Shown here one piece after another: positions 24,352 through 31,636 of a DNA stretch of 33,079 nt. Every line of letters starts with the position of its first letter. Position 1 is the first letter of the stretch. This stretch comes from Actinomycetota bacterium. Lineage in GTDB: Bacteria; Actinomycetota; Actinomycetes; Nanopelagicales; Nanopelagicaceae. The notes under the pieces are model-generated. The model did no database searches. It was not told where the DNA came from and saw nothing but the letters and a program-made list of their open reading frames with translations. The position numbers and the translations under genes were made by a program. Where the stretch lies: NCBI GenBank assembly GCA_016195215.1, contig JACPZY010000081.1, positions 1-33,079 of the forward strand, in the 5' to 3' direction.

Positions 24352-25095
24352 GTGAGTGATATACAGAGCAATTCCTTAATCAATCGACTGCTCAGGTCGG
24401 CCTCGTATGGACGCCCATTATCCTTGAATGATTTAGCAAAGCATGGTGTTTCGGCTGCACTGGCGGCCAAGTACGCGCGGACTGGCTGGTTGGAGCGTCT
24501 CGGGCCAGGCTTGTATCGCTTGCCGAGCGCTCGGCTCGATCGGGATCAGTCTCTATTGGTGCTGCAGGAGCAGATCGACGGACTGCATGTGGGGGGCAAG
24601 ACCGCTCTTGCTTGGCAAGGTGTGCGACACAATATTTCTCCAACAGAGGTGCTCACTTTGTGGGGTGACGAGCGTGCTGCGCTCCCCGCTTGGTTTATTC
24701 GGGAATTTCCAAGCACTTATCGTGCACCGCGGCTCTTCGACGATAAAAGCGTTGAGAAGGGGTTGTTCACGCCTGCCGATTTCACCCCAGGTGTGCGTGT
24801 CTCCGTTCGCGAGCGCGCCCTCCTTGAGCTCTTACGCGATGCAGGTCAGCAACAAGATATGGAAGAAGCGCACCACCTATTCATAGCCGCGCAAGGATTG
24901 CGTCTTCAGGTTCTCGGTGAACTTCTTCAAGGCTGTGTGAGTGTGAAAACTGTGCGCCTGTTTCTGCTCTGGGCTCAACAGGCGGGCGAGGTCGATGTGG
25001 AGGAACTTCGGCATCGGTTCACGTTGCCCACCGGCAGTAACTCCCGATGGATAAGCAAACTTGCCGATGGTACAACCTTGGTGCTCCCCGCATGA
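24352..25095 (+). CDS. abiEi: AbiEi antitoxin, type IV toxin-antitoxin system
   Basis: 247 residues. A winged-helix N-terminal part (LSLNDLAKHGVSAALAAKYA, then GWLERLGPGLYRL) is followed by the AbiEi antitoxin domain with GKTALAWQGVRH, EVLTLWGDERAALPAW and VRERALLELLRD. AbiEi proteins repress their own operon and block the AbiEii nucleotidyltransferase, giving phage abortive infection. Start GTG at 24352; no Shine-Dalgarno, and a -10 like TACTGT at 24335-24340 is so close that the message may be leaderless. The stop overlaps the start of the toxin gene (ATGA). A short remnant of a second abiEi is at 21259. Confidence 0.88.
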   Translation: MSDIQSNSLINRLLRSASYGRPLSLNDLAKHGVSAALAAKYARTGWLERLGPGLYRLPSARLDRDQSLLVLQEQIDGLHVGGKTALAWQGVRHNISPTEVLTLWGDERAALPAWFIREFPSTYRAPRLFDDKSVEKGLFTPADFTPGVRVSVRERALLELLRDAGQQQDMEEAHHLFIAAQGLRLQVLGELLQGCVSVKTVRLFLLWAQQAGEVDVEELRHRFTLPTGSNSRWISKLADGTTLVLPA

Positions 25096-26042
25096 TGAAT
25101 CGGGACTATCTCGAGACCGTGCGACTTATGCTGCGCGTCATGCCGTTGGTGTTCTCGACTGGAGTTTTTGCGATGAAGGGCGGTACGGCTATCAATCTAT
25201 TTCTTACTGATATGCCACGTCTCTCTGTAGATATTGATGTGGTCTTCTTGCCAGTGGAGTTGACTCGAGATGAGGCTCTAAGCACTATCACCGAAGAGTT
25301 GCGAGGACTTCGCGCGAACCTTGAGAACACCGGTTTTTTGGTTCGGGGGGCTCATTCGGCTGATCCTTTTGAATCGCAATTGCACATTAATGACGGTGAT
25401 TTTCAGGTGAAAGTAGAGGTGAACACTGTATTTCGAGGATCGCTTATGGATGTGAGTAGGCATTCACTACATGTAAACGTCTCGGAGATGTTTGCTACCG
25501 AGGTTACTGCCAGGCTTTTGGCACCATCAGAGATATACGTGGGAAAGATCATGGCCGCGTTAGATCGGCAACATCCTCGAGACCTTTTCGACATTTGGCA
25601 CCTGTACCAAGGGGATGGACTTACAAACTCGATGCTCGAGGCCTTCCCTGTTTATCTCGCGGGTCATAACAGACCACCACACGAAATCCTGAATGGAAAA
25701 AACAAGAACATTAAGCAATTGTACGAGAGCGCACTTGTGGGCATGACACGCGATGAAGCGCCAACAGTTGAGACACTCACAAAGATTCGGTCGCGACTTC
25801 GAGCCGACCTCACATCCGGTCTTAACCCTGCAGGCAGGGAATTTCTCCGCGGGTTCTTCGAACTAGACCCAGATTGGAGTTTGCTGCCGTACAAAAACGT
25901 CCAGGATTTACCAGCTCTGCAGTGGAAACTTATCAATCTTCAAGCCTTCAAGAAAAACCGACCCGAGAAATTCAAGAATCAGAACACCGAACTGACGAGA
26001 CTTCTGAACCTTGATCTTCATCGTAATTCAAATTTTTATTAA
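25092..26042 (+). CDS. abiEii: AbiEii nucleotidyltransferase toxin
   Basis: 316 residues, toxin partner of AbiEi. Motif I is FAMKGGTAINLFL (GG at 30-31) followed by LSVDIDVVFL with metal aspartates 47 and 49. Motif II/III appears in EIYVGKIMAALDRQHPRDLFDIWHL, where the lysine and RD pair are typical of AbiEii. Such enzymes transfer nucleotides to target RNA; substrate here unknown. The frame is open upstream to 25047, but the ATG at 25092 overlaps the antitoxin stop in ATGA and lies just before the conserved N-terminus (NRDYLETVRLML). No terminator was seen in the 84 nt before the next ABC fragment. Confidence 0.9.
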   Translation: MMNRDYLETVRLMLRVMPLVFSTGVFAMKGGTAINLFLTDMPRLSVDIDVVFLPVELTRDEALSTITEELRGLRANLENTGFLVRGAHSADPFESQLHINDGDFQVKVEVNTVFRGSLMDVSRHSLHVNVSEMFATEVTARLLAPSEIYVGKIMAALDRQHPRDLFDIWHLYQGDGLTNSMLEAFPVYLAGHNRPPHEILNGKNKNIKQLYESALVGMTRDEAPTVETLTKIRSRLRADLTSGLNPAGREFLRGFFELDPDWSLLPYKNVQDLPALQWKLINLQAFKKNRPEKFKNQNTELTRLLNLDLHRNSNFY

Positions 26043-26126
26043 CGGTTTTGAATTTAGAAAGTTTCAGCACAAATTATTACCCAAGTCGAGAAATTTTGCC
26101 AATGTCGAGCAAGAGGAAACTAATCT

Positions 26127-26320
26127 ATGTTCACCAAGCCACATCTATTGGTTTTAGATGAGGGCACGAGTTCGTTGGATGGCCAGACCGAGGCCAGCAT
26201 TTCTGCAGCTATTCATGCGATGAGGGGACCAACCACTGTCGCTATGATCGCGCATAGATTATCCACAGTGCGTCATGCAGATATCGTCGTCTATATGGCA
26301 GAAGGCAAGGTCATTGCCAC
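26127..26320 (+). pseudogene. Fragment of the ABC exporter ATPase domain (second NYN module)
   Basis: Reads MFTKPHLLVLDEGTSSLDG, then QTEASISAAIHAMRG and MIAHRLSTVRHADIVVYMA, matching residues from about 530 to 595 of the exporter at 18942-20801. It has no Walker A, no membrane part and no signature motif. The DEAT of Walker B is DEGT here. The open frame continues to 26369 through unrelated DNA. The fragment stands directly before the NYN gene, as in the decayed copy at 22498. Confidence 0.88.
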
Positions 26321-26342
26321 ACACCTTTCAGGTGAGGTACTA

Positions 26343-26357
26343 GGTAACCCCTTTACC
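26343..26357. promoter_or_regulatory. Short inverted repeat before the intact NYN gene
   Basis: GGTAA-CCCCT-TTACC, 8 nt before the GTG start, same as in the pseudogene copy at 22605-22619. It is part of about 45 bp of nearly unchanged DNA between the ABC fragment and the start codon. Candidate operator or promoter part; no Shine-Dalgarno is visible. Confidence 0.45.
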
Positions 26358-26365
26358 CTCCAGAT

Positions 26366-27010
26366 GTGAGCAAGCCAACCGCGATCGTCTATGTTGACGG
26401 GTTCAATTTGTATCGAAGGGTTTTGAAAGAGACATGTTATAAGTGGCTCGATCTGTTTGCTCTGTCCTCAGCACTTCTGAATGAGTATGACGTCATTCTT
26501 GTTCAATATTTCACTGCTCATATTTCTCCTTGGCCGAATGATCTCTCTCAAGGGCAGAGGCAACAGGCGTATCTTCGCGCCTTGACGGTGAACCACAAGA
26601 TCAAGATTCACTTAGGAAAGTTTAGATCAAACGCTCGAATCATGCCGTTGCATCCTTGGGAGTTCAATGTAGATGGGCGACCGAAGACTGTGAAAGTCAA
26701 AAAGACAGAAGAGAAAGGTTCTGATGTCAATCTTGCAACATATTTTCTCTTCGATATCTTCACCAAGAAGGCAGATGTATTTATCATCTTGACAAACGAT
26801 TCAGATTTGGCTGAACCTCTCCGTTTAGCGAAAGATGAATTGGGGCAGGCTGTTGGCCTCATCTTGCCAACGGATACACCATCGTCGGAGCTACTCAAAG
26901 TTGATCCACAGGTTATTCGCCAGATTCGCGAAGGAGCGCTAACAATCTCTCAGTTACCTAAGGATCTCTATGACCGTCACGGAACGATTACAAAACCAGA
27001 GTCTTGGTAA
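26366..27010 (+). CDS. NYN-domain (LabA/DUF88-like) putative RNase
   Basis: 214 residues of the PIN-like NYN fold. The acidic residues of the active site are all present: Asp11 in VYVDGFNLYRR, Glu116 and Asp120 in EEKGSDVNLATY, and Asp145/Asp147 in ILTNDSDLAEPL. LRALTVNHKIKIHLGKF and VGLILPTDTPSSEL are other typical strands. NYN proteins are thought to cut RNA; whether this one is a toxin, a defence effector or housekeeping is open. It is a single gene with its own upstream inverted repeat and downstream terminator, and a broken duplicate of the unit lies at 22498-23245. The GTG start is supported by near-identity of the two copies from that point. Confidence 0.9.
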   Translation: MSKPTAIVYVDGFNLYRRVLKETCYKWLDLFALSSALLNEYDVILVQYFTAHISPWPNDLSQGQRQQAYLRALTVNHKIKIHLGKFRSNARIMPLHPWEFNVDGRPKTVKVKKTEEKGSDVNLATYFLFDIFTKKADVFIILTNDSDLAEPLRLAKDELGQAVGLILPTDTPSSELLKVDPQVIRQIREGALTISQLPKDLYDRHGTITKPESW

Positions 27011-27016
27011 AAACAG

Positions 27017-27041
27017 AAACCCCGACCAAGGGCCGGGGTTT
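27017..27041 (+). terminator. Hairpin terminator of the NYN gene
   Basis: AAACCCCG (27017-27024) and CGGGGTTT (27034-27041) with a 9-nt loop, 6 nt after the stop codon. The copy at 23146-23169 shows a compensated base-pair change. Short T tract within the stem and A tract before it suggest a bidirectional terminator. Confidence 0.8.
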
Positions 27042-27082
27042 CGCGGCCAGCCACCGAAGCAACTGGGGTTGTGGGGGAAATG

Positions 27083-27118
27083 TAGCAGATCTAGTTAGGC
27101 CTATGACATCTCTGGCCA
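27083..27118. repeat. Short remnant of helicase 3' end (copy B)
   Basis: TAGCAGATCTAG, TTAGGCCTATGACATCTCTGG repeats with few changes the stretch spanning the stop codon of the intact helicase (29300-29331). It ends at about 27118. It is positioned after the NYN terminator like remnant E at 23212. Confidence 0.75.
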
Positions 27119-27152
27119 GCCCAGGTTCAAGGGGTCAGCGCAACGTTTGGTG

Positions 27153-27243
27153 AGTCAACAATAATAAGTTGACCTAGCCAAAGGGCTAACAAGTGACCGC
27201 TGACTTTATAATCTGTCCAGTAAAAAGGCCATAATCTGTCCAG
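27153..27243. repeat. Inverted and direct repeats in the leader of the DUF4143 ATPase gene
   Basis: GTCAAC (27153-27158) and GTTGAC (27168-27173) can form a 6-bp stem. ATAATCTGTCCAG occurs twice, at 27208-27220 and 27231-27243, 23 bp apart, about two helical turns, just before the ATPase start. The first copy contains TATAAT (27207-27212), which may be the -10. Spaced direct repeats at this place look like tandem binding sites for a regulator. The 254 nt between the NYN and ATPase genes contain nothing else recognised. Confidence 0.5.
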
Positions 27244-27264
27244 CAATTGGGAAAGGGTCAGAAC

Positions 27265-28515
27265 ATGATTTATCAGCCGAGGGTAGTGGATGGTGAACTT
27301 GCGGATCGACTCCGAGCAACTGGGGCGGTCGTAATTCAAGGAGTTAAGGGTTGCGGAAAAACTGAGACTGCCCGCCAGCAAACCCGAAGTGAAATTACGC
27401 TGGATGACTCCGAAATGATTCGGTTAAGACTCGAATTAAATCCGGCGTCAATACTGGATGGAGATTTGCCTCGCTTAATAGATGAGTGGCAAGAACAGTC
27501 AAGAATTTGGAATTTGATTCGCCACAAGATAGATGAACGCAAAATAGCTGGGCAATATGTCTTAACTGGTTCATCCGTACCGAGTGATGATCACAGTCGG
27601 CATAGCGGTGCGGCTCGTTTCTCGTTTCTGAAGATGAGACCGATGACACTTTTTGAAAGTTCCCACAGTTCTGGAGAGGTATCATTTAAAGAACTTTTTG
27701 CAAGAAAGAAAGTACAGGGAACCCAGAGCCAACTCTCGATTCCAGAATTAGCAAAGCAAATCGTTATTGGAGGTTGGCCTGCCCATCTTGGCAAAGATGA
27801 GAAAAGTGGAGCCATTGCAGCACGAGAATACGTTAAGCAGATTTGTGAAATAGATGGCCCACGAACCTCTAGTTTTGTGAAGGATCCGATACTCTTCAGG
27901 AGAGTTCTAACATCTTTGGCACGGAATATCTCTACCGAAGTAACCAATGAGAAAATAATTGGCGAAACAATTGGTGGTGGTAAGCCTGTTAACCGAAAAT
28001 CTGTGCTGGATGTAATCGCTTCACTTGAACGCATTCTCGTCACTGAGGATTTGCCAACTTGGCTCACACATTTGCGCTCTAGAGCAATACTTAGAAAGTC
28101 ATCGAAACGCCATTTTGTAGATCCCTCCCTAGCAGTCGCTGTCTTGGGAGGTTCATCTAAACGACTTCTGGATGATTCAGAATTTTTTGGTTTGATTTTT
28201 GAGTCACTAGTGATCAGGGATTTACGAGTTTACGCACAGAGCATAGATGCCGATGTATTTCACTACCGAGATAGTAACGGTTTAGAAGTAGATGTCATTG
28301 TTCAATTAAGAGATGGAACTTGGGGCGCTTTCGAAGTAAAACTTGGGTCAAGTAAAATAGATGAAGGCGCTCGAAATCTTCTGAAATTAGCAAATGAAGT
28401 GGATGATAAGAAAGTTGGCAAGCCATCAGTCTTATGCGTAATCACTGCGTCAGAGATAGGTGGAATTAGAGAAGATGGGGTCGTAGTGCTGCCGATTGGC
28501 TCACTCGGACCCTGA
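27265..28515 (+). CDS. ATPase with DUF4143 domain (AAA_14 type)
   Basis: About 416 residues. Walker A is QGVKGCGKTETARQQ (Lys32), followed by ARKIAGQYVLTGSS-like sensor sequence (GQYVLTGSSVPSDD), FSFLKMRPMTLFESS, and the middle helical region VIGGWPAHLG. The C-terminal part is the DUF4143 PD-(D/E)XK-like fold: HYRDSNGLEVDVIVQ and WGAFEVKLGSSKIDEGARNL. These ATPases are widespread orphan genes often found near toxin-antitoxin systems; their function is not settled. The frame is open to 27247, but the ATG at 27265 follows GAAAGGG by 7 nt. The C-terminus (LPIGSLGP) looks native. The stop lies 5 nt from a helicase remnant. Confidence 0.87.
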   Translation: MIYQPRVVDGELADRLRATGAVVIQGVKGCGKTETARQQTRSEITLDDSEMIRLRLELNPASILDGDLPRLIDEWQEQSRIWNLIRHKIDERKIAGQYVLTGSSVPSDDHSRHSGAARFSFLKMRPMTLFESSHSSGEVSFKELFARKKVQGTQSQLSIPELAKQIVIGGWPAHLGKDEKSGAIAAREYVKQICEIDGPRTSSFVKDPILFRRVLTSLARNISTEVTNEKIIGETIGGGKPVNRKSVLDVIASLERILVTEDLPTWLTHLRSRAILRKSSKRHFVDPSLAVAVLGGSSKRLLDDSEFFGLIFESLVIRDLRVYAQSIDADVFHYRDSNGLEVDVIVQLRDGTWGAFEVKLGSSKIDEGARNLLKLANEVDDKKVGKPSVLCVITASEIGGIREDGVVVLPIGSLGP

Positions 28516-28520
28516 TTTCC

Positions 28521-28625
28521 ATAACTATCTAGGTCGGCGACGTCTCTGGCCTTGTCCTGGGTGTGGCTTGCGGCCCCCGAATTTGGAATAAACGTCCGCA
28601 CGCGAGGTTAAGCCACGTGCTATCC
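28521..28625 (-). pseudogene. Short remnant C of the DEAD-box helicase 3' end
   Basis: ATAACTATCTAGG at 28521 matches copy A (20801-20813), including the bases outside the helicase stop codon. It goes on as the helicase C-terminal codons, then an internal deletion of about 100 nt joins to GAATTTGGAATAAACGTCCG, which corresponds to the VYPKF region of the intact gene, and fades near 28625. Not coding. It shows a different decay pattern from copies A and B, so it is an independent remnant. Confidence 0.78.
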
Positions 28626-28687
28626 CCAGTCGGGTCTTGCTCTCTTCTTTGAGATGCGAATAAAGATATCTTTGCCCAGTAATTCAA

Positions 28688-29188
28688 TTGAAGTTGATTT
28701 TTACGGTAGCGGTCAAACGTGACTTGCGAGCGCCTTATCCATTGTCGAGTCAAGATGGCGCAGCGCTTCTATGGGCAACGCAACTTCTGGCGGAACGTGC
28801 ACTTCTCGCTGCTCGAGATTGGCCCGGAGGTTCCCGTCATCTAAAACTTCGGCTTTCAAGCATCAAGGGCTGGAATGCTCTACGCACAATTGATTCTTTG
28901 ACTCGAGCAAGATTGGAGTCGACCTGGGTTCCTTGGGACTTGCTCGAAGAGCCCGTCAAGATATTGAGTACTGCAGAACTTGATGGTCTTCAACTAGCAG
29001 ACCAAGTGTGCGGAGCTTTTGGAGCGGCCATTACGCCCGGTGTATTAAGTAGCAATTTGGATGTCTCGCATTTTGCAAAACTTTATCCCTTAATTAGAAG
29101 AAGTGACGCGGGGGAAATATTGAATTATGGAATCAAAGAAACCAGTCCATTTGTAACGACACTGCCATGGTGGGGAACACTTGGATAG
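28688..29188 (+). pseudogene. DUF3800-like protein, N-terminus missing
   Basis: 166 readable residues. The part around LKLRLSSIKGWNALRTIDSL and STAELDGLQLADQVCGAFG followed by HFAKLYPLIRR resembles the C-terminal half of DUF3800 proteins (RNase H-like fold, LQLADL motif). The N-terminal part with the DESG-type acidic motif, normal for this family, is absent: a stop is in frame at 28661, and helicase remnant C lies just upstream. The only start is a TTG at 28688 without ribosome binding site. I regard it as a truncated cassette gene. The family assignment is moderate. Confidence 0.55.
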
Positions 29189-29190
29189 AC

Positions 29191-29288
29191 GAAACCCCTC
29201 GAAGATCCAGGGGCGCTATCTACCAACCTTGTGGTTGGCGGCCCTGTAATCAGAGCGAGCGCGATCCCTGCGACCCTCGAGGGGCTTC
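29191..29288. other. Structured 98-bp element between converging genes
   Basis: The ends are inverted copies: GAAACCCCTCGA (29191-29202) and TCGAGGGGCTTC (29277-29288), 11 of 12 pairing. Inside are a perfect hairpin CCAACC-TTGT-GGTTGG (29223-29238) and a short stem CCCCT/AGGGG (29195-29199 with 29209-29213) that competes with the outer stem. It has no tRNA T-arm. It may be a bidirectional terminator, a small mobile repeat or a structured RNA. It occupies the position that the NYN terminator has in the other modules, between cassette gene and helicase end. Confidence 0.6.
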
Positions 29289-29307
29289 TGAGGAAAATAT
29301 AGCAGAT

Positions 29308-31308
29308 CTATCTAGGCCTACGACGTCTCTGGTCTTGTCCGGGACGTGGTCTACGACGCGCGCCACCAAAACTGGGCTTTCCCACGATTGGTGCAATATA
29401 TGCAATCCCGCTTGGCTCCTTGGAGCCGGTGATGGATACCAATTCTGCGTGGTGTGGACGGACGTCAATAAATTTAGGATAGACGCCAGCACGAGAGGTG
29501 AGTCCGCGAACTGCACTCTGTTGCTTTGAGGTAGCGAGAGTCACGACGACGCCTGCTTCACCCGCGCGAGCTGTTCTACCAGCACGGTGGAGGTAGTCCT
29601 TGTGATCAGTCGGTGCATCAACGTGCACTACCAGTGAGACGTCGTCCACGTGAATTCCACGGGCAGCGACATCGGTGGCAACGAGGGCACCATTGCTGTT
29701 GGACTTGAAGTGCTCGAGTGTCCGTGTGCGAACTGCCTGTGACTTTCCGCCGTGTAGCGCTCCGACGGCAACACCGACGCTCGCGAGTTTATCTGCAAGA
29801 CGATCGGCGCCACGTTGGGTCTTCACGAAAAGTATGGTGCGACCATCGCGTGATGCGATCTGCGCTGTGATCTCGTCCTTGTCGCTGGGGTGCATGACAA
29901 GAACATGGTGCTCCATGGTACTTACAGATGCACGGTCATTCTGAAGCGAGTGTGTCTTGGGGTTGTTGAGGTACTTCTTGACGAGTGAGTCAACACCGCG
30001 ATCAAGGGTCGCGCTGAAAAGTAGACGCTGGCCATTTGGTCGGGCCTGATCAAGGATTTCCTTGACGACAGGTAGGAAGCCCATGTCGGCCATCTGATCT
30101 GCTTCATCAAGAACGGTGATCTGCAGGTCATCGAGCTGGACCTCGCCGCGGTTGAGAAGGTCGATAAGACGACCGGGAGTAGCAACCAGGATTGGACAGC
30201 TCTTGCGCATGGCAGTGATCTGCTTTGCGTAAGGCATTCCGCCGGCGATCACAACAGAATCAAGGCGGATTGCTTTTGCCAACGGGGTAATAACATCATT
30301 GATCTGCAATGCTAATTCACGTGTTGGTGTGAGAATAAGGCCGAGTGGACGGTGCGGTGCTGCTTGCTTGCCCTGCAAGTTGCTGAGCATTGCCAGAGCG
30401 AATGCAAGGGTTTTGCCAGAACCAGTCTGACCGCGGCCCAAGATGTCGTGTCCCTTGAGTGCATCGGGAAGTGTGGCAACCTGGATTGGGAAAGGTGAAT
30501 TGATTCCCTGGCTTGTAAGTAGTTGGACGAGTTCTGGGGCGATGCCAAGTTCGGCGAAAGTTATTGTTGTCGATTCATTTGGCTTGTGGTGCGATGCTTC
30601 GATGGTGCTCTCTTGCTGGACGTCGGTGATGTAATTATCGTCGGCACCGAAATCTTCGCTGTAGCCACTACTTGAGTGGGAGGGCGAATGTGAATGGGAT
30701 GCAAAGGTGTTCTTCGATCGCGAGGTAGTTGCGCGGTTGAAAGCGCGGTTATTCGGTGTGGCGGTTCCGCTATGGGCGCTCCGTGTAGGGGCAGCGGCGC
30801 GCTTTACGCCGGGAACAAACTTGGTCCGCTTCTGTGGTTCGAAGTTGGGGCGGCCATCGCCACGGGCGGCTTCGGCGATGCGGGCATCACGGCGCGTGGT
30901 TGGGCGAGTGTCGGGGCGGAAAGAGGGTCGGGTTGCGGGACGTTCTTCCCGGCGGGCTGGAGCAAACTTTGAGTTGCGCGGGGCAGATCGGTACTCGCTG
31001 CGGGGAGCCTCACTGCGGAACTCTTCGCTCCGCTCGGTTGGAGCAGTTGATCGTGACTCGGCAAAGCGCTTGGCTCGCTCGAGGGAACGGGGGTTGTTCT
31101 TGAGGCGCTTGCTCGGTGAATTGGTCGAACCTGGCTTGCCACCCTTAGCAAAGGAAGGCTTTGCCGACTTGGCATAGGCAGGCTTTGCCGACTTAGTGGC
31201 GCCCTCTGTTGAGGAGGCACGGGTAAGTGGCGTGGCGCCAATTCCCTTCCGGTGAACCTTGGGGGATTTTGAGCGCGCAGGGGATTTTGAGCGTGGCTGT
31301 AATGACAT
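29308..31308 (-). CDS. DEAD-box RNA helicase
   Basis: 666 residues. An N-terminal arm of about 245 residues rich in Ser, Arg, Lys and Pro (low complexity) precedes the core: Q motif ELGIAPELVQLLTSQGI with SPFPIQ, motif I GRGQTGSGKT, Ia PTRELALQ, TPGRLID, motif II DEAD, motif III SAT, motif V VATDVAARGI and motif VI HRAGRTARAG. The C-terminus is basic and repetitive (QDQRRRRPR). It unwinds RNA, probably in ribosome assembly or cold adaptation. It is the only intact copy; 3'-end fragments are at 20805, 23212, 27083 and 28521. Convergent to the island genes, it is the right-hand anchor of the island. Confidence 0.95.
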   Translation of the reverse strand: MSLQPRSKSPARSKSPKVHRKGIGATPLTRASSTEGATKSAKPAYAKSAKPSFAKGGKPGSTNSPSKRLKNNPRSLERAKRFAESRSTAPTERSEEFRSEAPRSEYRSAPRNSKFAPARREERPATRPSFRPDTRPTTRRDARIAEAARGDGRPNFEPQKRTKFVPGVKRAAAPTRSAHSGTATPNNRAFNRATTSRSKNTFASHSHSPSHSSSGYSEDFGADDNYITDVQQESTIEASHHKPNESTTITFAELGIAPELVQLLTSQGINSPFPIQVATLPDALKGHDILGRGQTGSGKTLAFALAMLSNLQGKQAAPHRPLGLILTPTRELALQINDVITPLAKAIRLDSVVIAGGMPYAKQITAMRKSCPILVATPGRLIDLLNRGEVQLDDLQITVLDEADQMADMGFLPVVKEILDQARPNGQRLLFSATLDRGVDSLVKKYLNNPKTHSLQNDRASVSTMEHHVLVMHPSDKDEITAQIASRDGRTILFVKTQRGADRLADKLASVGVAVGALHGGKSQAVRTRTLEHFKSNSNGALVATDVAARGIHVDDVSLVVHVDAPTDHKDYLHRAGRTARAGEAGVVVTLATSKQQSAVRGLTSRAGVYPKFIDVRPHHAELVSITGSKEPSGIAYIAPIVGKPSFGGARRRPRPGQDQRRRRPR

Positions 31309-31325
31309 GTTTTAGCGATACCAAT

Positions 31326-31467
31326 CGAGACGACAAGCGCGTCTCGGTACGACTGGCCAATTGAAGCGGTACTGCGTTGGAGCTGGGCCTGTCGGGTGGT
31401 GATAAGACTCGCAAGTAAGCGCACATACTGCGCTTTAAGGGAAGAATTCACTGCTCCGGTTGGAGCA
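31326..31467. other. Helicase upstream region with two hairpins
   Basis: The 328 nt between the helicase and the next gene hold no supported gene. CGAGACG (31326-31332) and CGTCTCG (31340-31346) form a perfect 7-bp stem just upstream of the helicase start, and TGCTCC-GGTT-GGAGCA (31452-31467) forms a second hairpin. Both could be part of a long helicase 5' leader, which is common for cold-regulated DEAD-box genes; this is inference. Confidence 0.4.
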
Positions 31468-31587
31468 ACGTCGGCAATCCTACCGTGGATTGCAGGTGTG
31501 GATTACCAGGGTCGGGTTGTCGTATGGGGTCGGTAGACATGGATCTTGATGATTCCGATGCCTAGTCGAGAATCGCATCTACTATGG

Positions 31588-31614
31588 CTAAAGTGCTTAA
31601 TATGGTACCTTTAG
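31588..31614 (+). promoter_or_regulatory. Inverted repeat over probable -10 of second AbiE operon
   Basis: CTAAAG (31588-31593) and CTTTAG (31609-31614) flank TAATAT (31598-31603), a good -10 candidate. The site is 23 nt before the antitoxin start. AbiEi antitoxins are known to repress their own promoter by binding inverted repeats, so this is a likely operator. No clear -35 was found. Confidence 0.55.
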
Positions 31615-31636
31615 GCATAATGAATGCGAGGTGAGC

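Noticed and set aside
29191-29288. Possible long-arm tRNA gene because of the closing stem
   Set aside because: No TTCRA T-loop, no proper D-arm and no anticodon stem at the expected distance on either strand.
29191-29288. Integron attC site
   Set aside because: The end sequences do not show the GTTRRRY/RYYYAAC core pair, and no integron integrase is in the window.
20802-29307. Prophage or integrative conjugative element
   Set aside because: No integrase, capsid, terminase, relaxase or conjugation gene is present, and no clean att repeats at both ends; the repeats are gene-tail fragments of different lengths.
30443-31451. Several long open frames opposite or out of frame with the helicase N-terminal arm
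   Set aside because: They are by-products of the repetitive Arg/Ser-rich codons of the helicase and have low-complexity translations.
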